Assembly (NCBI RefSeq): GCF_003115855.1
Contig: NZ_KZ819073.1
Coordinates: 248,001-312,000, forward strand
DNA: 64,000 bases
Direction of reading: 5' to 3'
DNA from: Brenneria corticis
GTDB taxonomy: Bacteria > Pseudomonadota > Gammaproteobacteria > Enterobacterales > Enterobacteriaceae
Position 1 is the first letter of the stretch; every line of letters begins with the position of its first letter. The translations under genes were made by a program, and so were the position numbers. Below, one piece after another: positions 63,333-64,000 of the stretch. Under the pieces are notes generated by a model that searched no databases, was not told the DNA's origin, and saw nothing but the letters and a program-made list of their open reading frames with translations.

Positions 63333-63360
63333 AAGCCCGCGTTAGCGGGCTTCTTTATTT
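63333..63360. terminator. Terminator between ubiF and the tRNA-Gln 3' end
   Basis: AAGCCCGC-gtta-GCGGGCTT is a perfect eight-pair stem (63333-63352) with T-rich sequence after it and A-rich before it, so it can serve ubiF (plus) and the tRNA operon (minus). Confidence 0.85.
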
Positions 63361-63408
63361 GGCTGGGGTACCAGGATTCGAACCTGGGAATGCCGGAATC
63401 AGAATCCG
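63360..63408 (-). tRNA. glnX: 3' part of tRNA-Gln(CUG), attachment-site remnant
   Basis: On the minus strand 49 bases match the tRNA-Gln 3' side: anticodon arm CGGAT-TCTGATT (anticodon CUG), T-arm CCAGGTTCGAATCCTGG, acceptor TACCCCA and the encoded CCA. The D-arm and 5' acceptor strand are absent: after 63408 the sequence is unrelated. In E. coli ubiF is followed by the glnXVWU cluster. This is the left junction (att) of an element integrated in the tRNA 3' end. The intact tRNA should lie past the window. Confidence 0.9.
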
Positions 63409-63519
63409 TAGAGTGACCTAATGAAATCAATTAATTATATTAAATACATTGGGTTATGATTTTTATATGTTTATTTATACAGTATTAAATATTTGCGCTG
63501 CCGCCATTTTTGTCGCCAC

Positions 63520-64000
63520 TCAGGAAGCCAGTGGATTGAGGCGTAGCGCGTCCTCCAGGTGGTTGGGGCTAAAGTGGGCATAGCGCATGGTCATCTTAAT
63601 ATCGGTATGGCCGAGGATGCGTTGCAGTACCAGAATGTTGCCGCCGTTCATCATAAAGTGGCTGGCAAAGGTGTGGCGCAGAACGTGGGAACACTGGCCA
63701 GCAGGCAGCACAATATCAGCCCGCTCCATTGCCTTCCTGAATGCGTTATAGCAGCCGCTGAACAATCGCCCGTTACTCTTGGGTAGCGAGTTATACAGCG
63801 TTTCGCTGATCGGTACCGTGCGGTTGCGCTTGCCTTTGGTTTTGGTAAAAGTCACGCGGTAAGGCGATAGTTGAAAGCGGGTTAACTCTTCCGCTTCTGA
63901 CCAACGCGCGCCGGTAGACAAACACAGCTTAACAATCAATAACAGGTCTTTGGCTTTGCTGGCTTCGCATTCGTGCAACAGCCTGGCGATCTGGTCTTTT
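63520..64000 (-). CDS. Tyrosine-family integrase (C-terminal part, runs off the window)
   Basis: About 160 residues are present, starting upstream of the window edge (KDQIARLLHECEASKAKDLL...). The catalytic domain shows the first Arg in STGARWSEAEEL, the box II HVLRHTFASH, a histidine in LGHTDIKMTMRYAHF and the nucleophilic Tyr of the same segment. It is next to the tRNA-Gln junction, as for phage- and island-type integrases. The 63409-63519 gap is AT-rich. The element's other genes are outside. Confidence 0.93.
   Translation of the reverse strand, partial: KDQIARLLHECEASKAKDLLLIVKLCLSTGARWSEAEELTRFQLSPYRVTFTKTKGKRNRTVPISETLYNSLPKSNGRLFSGCYNAFRKAMERADIVLPAGQCSHVLRHTFASHFMMNGGNILVLQRILGHTDIKMTMRYAHFSPNHLEDALRLNPLAS

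Overview
The window reads as a chromosome segment of an enterobacterium, most likely family Pectobacteriaceae (Brenneria/Dickeya/Pectobacterium-like). This rests on conserved gene order: gcvR-dapA-bamC-purC...tmcA, ypfN...dapE-yffB-ypfM, cspE-crcB-tatE-lipA-lipB-ybeD-dacA-rlpA-rodA-mrdA-rlmH-rsfS-nadD-holA-lptE-leuS-ybeL-gltLKJI-lnt-ybeX-ybeY-ybeZ-miaB-ubiF-glnX. The genus is an inference; no 16S or other marker was examined.

Layout. 1-5932 is core: the gcvR 5' end, a 71-bp tandem repeat, dapA, bamC, purC, a DUF441 membrane protein and tmcA. 5946-25387 is accessory DNA inserted between tmcA and where ypfH-ypfN normally follow. A remnant of ypfH (about 25709-25938) survives beyond it. 26008-32991 is a second accessory block, a divergent LysR regulator and a six-gene catabolic operon (CitMHS transporter, AtuA-like pair, AtoDA CoA-transferase, thiolase). 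33030-35692 returns to core (ypfN, M15 peptidase, dapE, yffB, ypfM). 35860-63280 is core cell-wall, lipoylation, translation and transport genes. 63360-64000 is the left junction of an integrated element: the 3' part of tRNA-Gln(CUG) followed by a tyrosine integrase that runs off the window.

The most interesting part is the accessory block 5.9-25.6 kb. It encodes a FecI/FecR pair, a dedicated TonB-ExbB-ExbD, a signalling TonB-dependent receptor (STN domain), a YddA/SbmA-type ABC transporter, a secreted S9 (DPP-IV-like) peptidase, a second TldD/TldE protease pair with a thioredoxin-fold protein, and a lipoprotein autotransporter with a subtilisin protease domain. Four transcription units in it (tonB-exbB-exbD; tldE-tldD-trx; receptor-ABC-S9; autotransporter) carry the same ungapped 26-bp module upstream of their first gene. 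The module resembles the E. coli fecA promoter -10 region. I infer one FecI-type regulon for surface proteolysis, TonB-driven import of a peptide or small protein, periplasmic cleavage, ABC uptake and cytoplasmic degradation. It would be analogous to the Fus/YddA-YddB-PqqL systems, with an S9 peptidase in place of the M16 protease. The substrate is unknown, and a peptidic siderophore or lasso peptide is an alternative.

Mobile DNA: a 259-bp non-autonomous element with Tn5/IS50-like ends and a perfect 9-bp target duplication lies between exbD and tldE. A 42-bp piece of it recurs inverted at 21.6 kb, on the other side of the locus.
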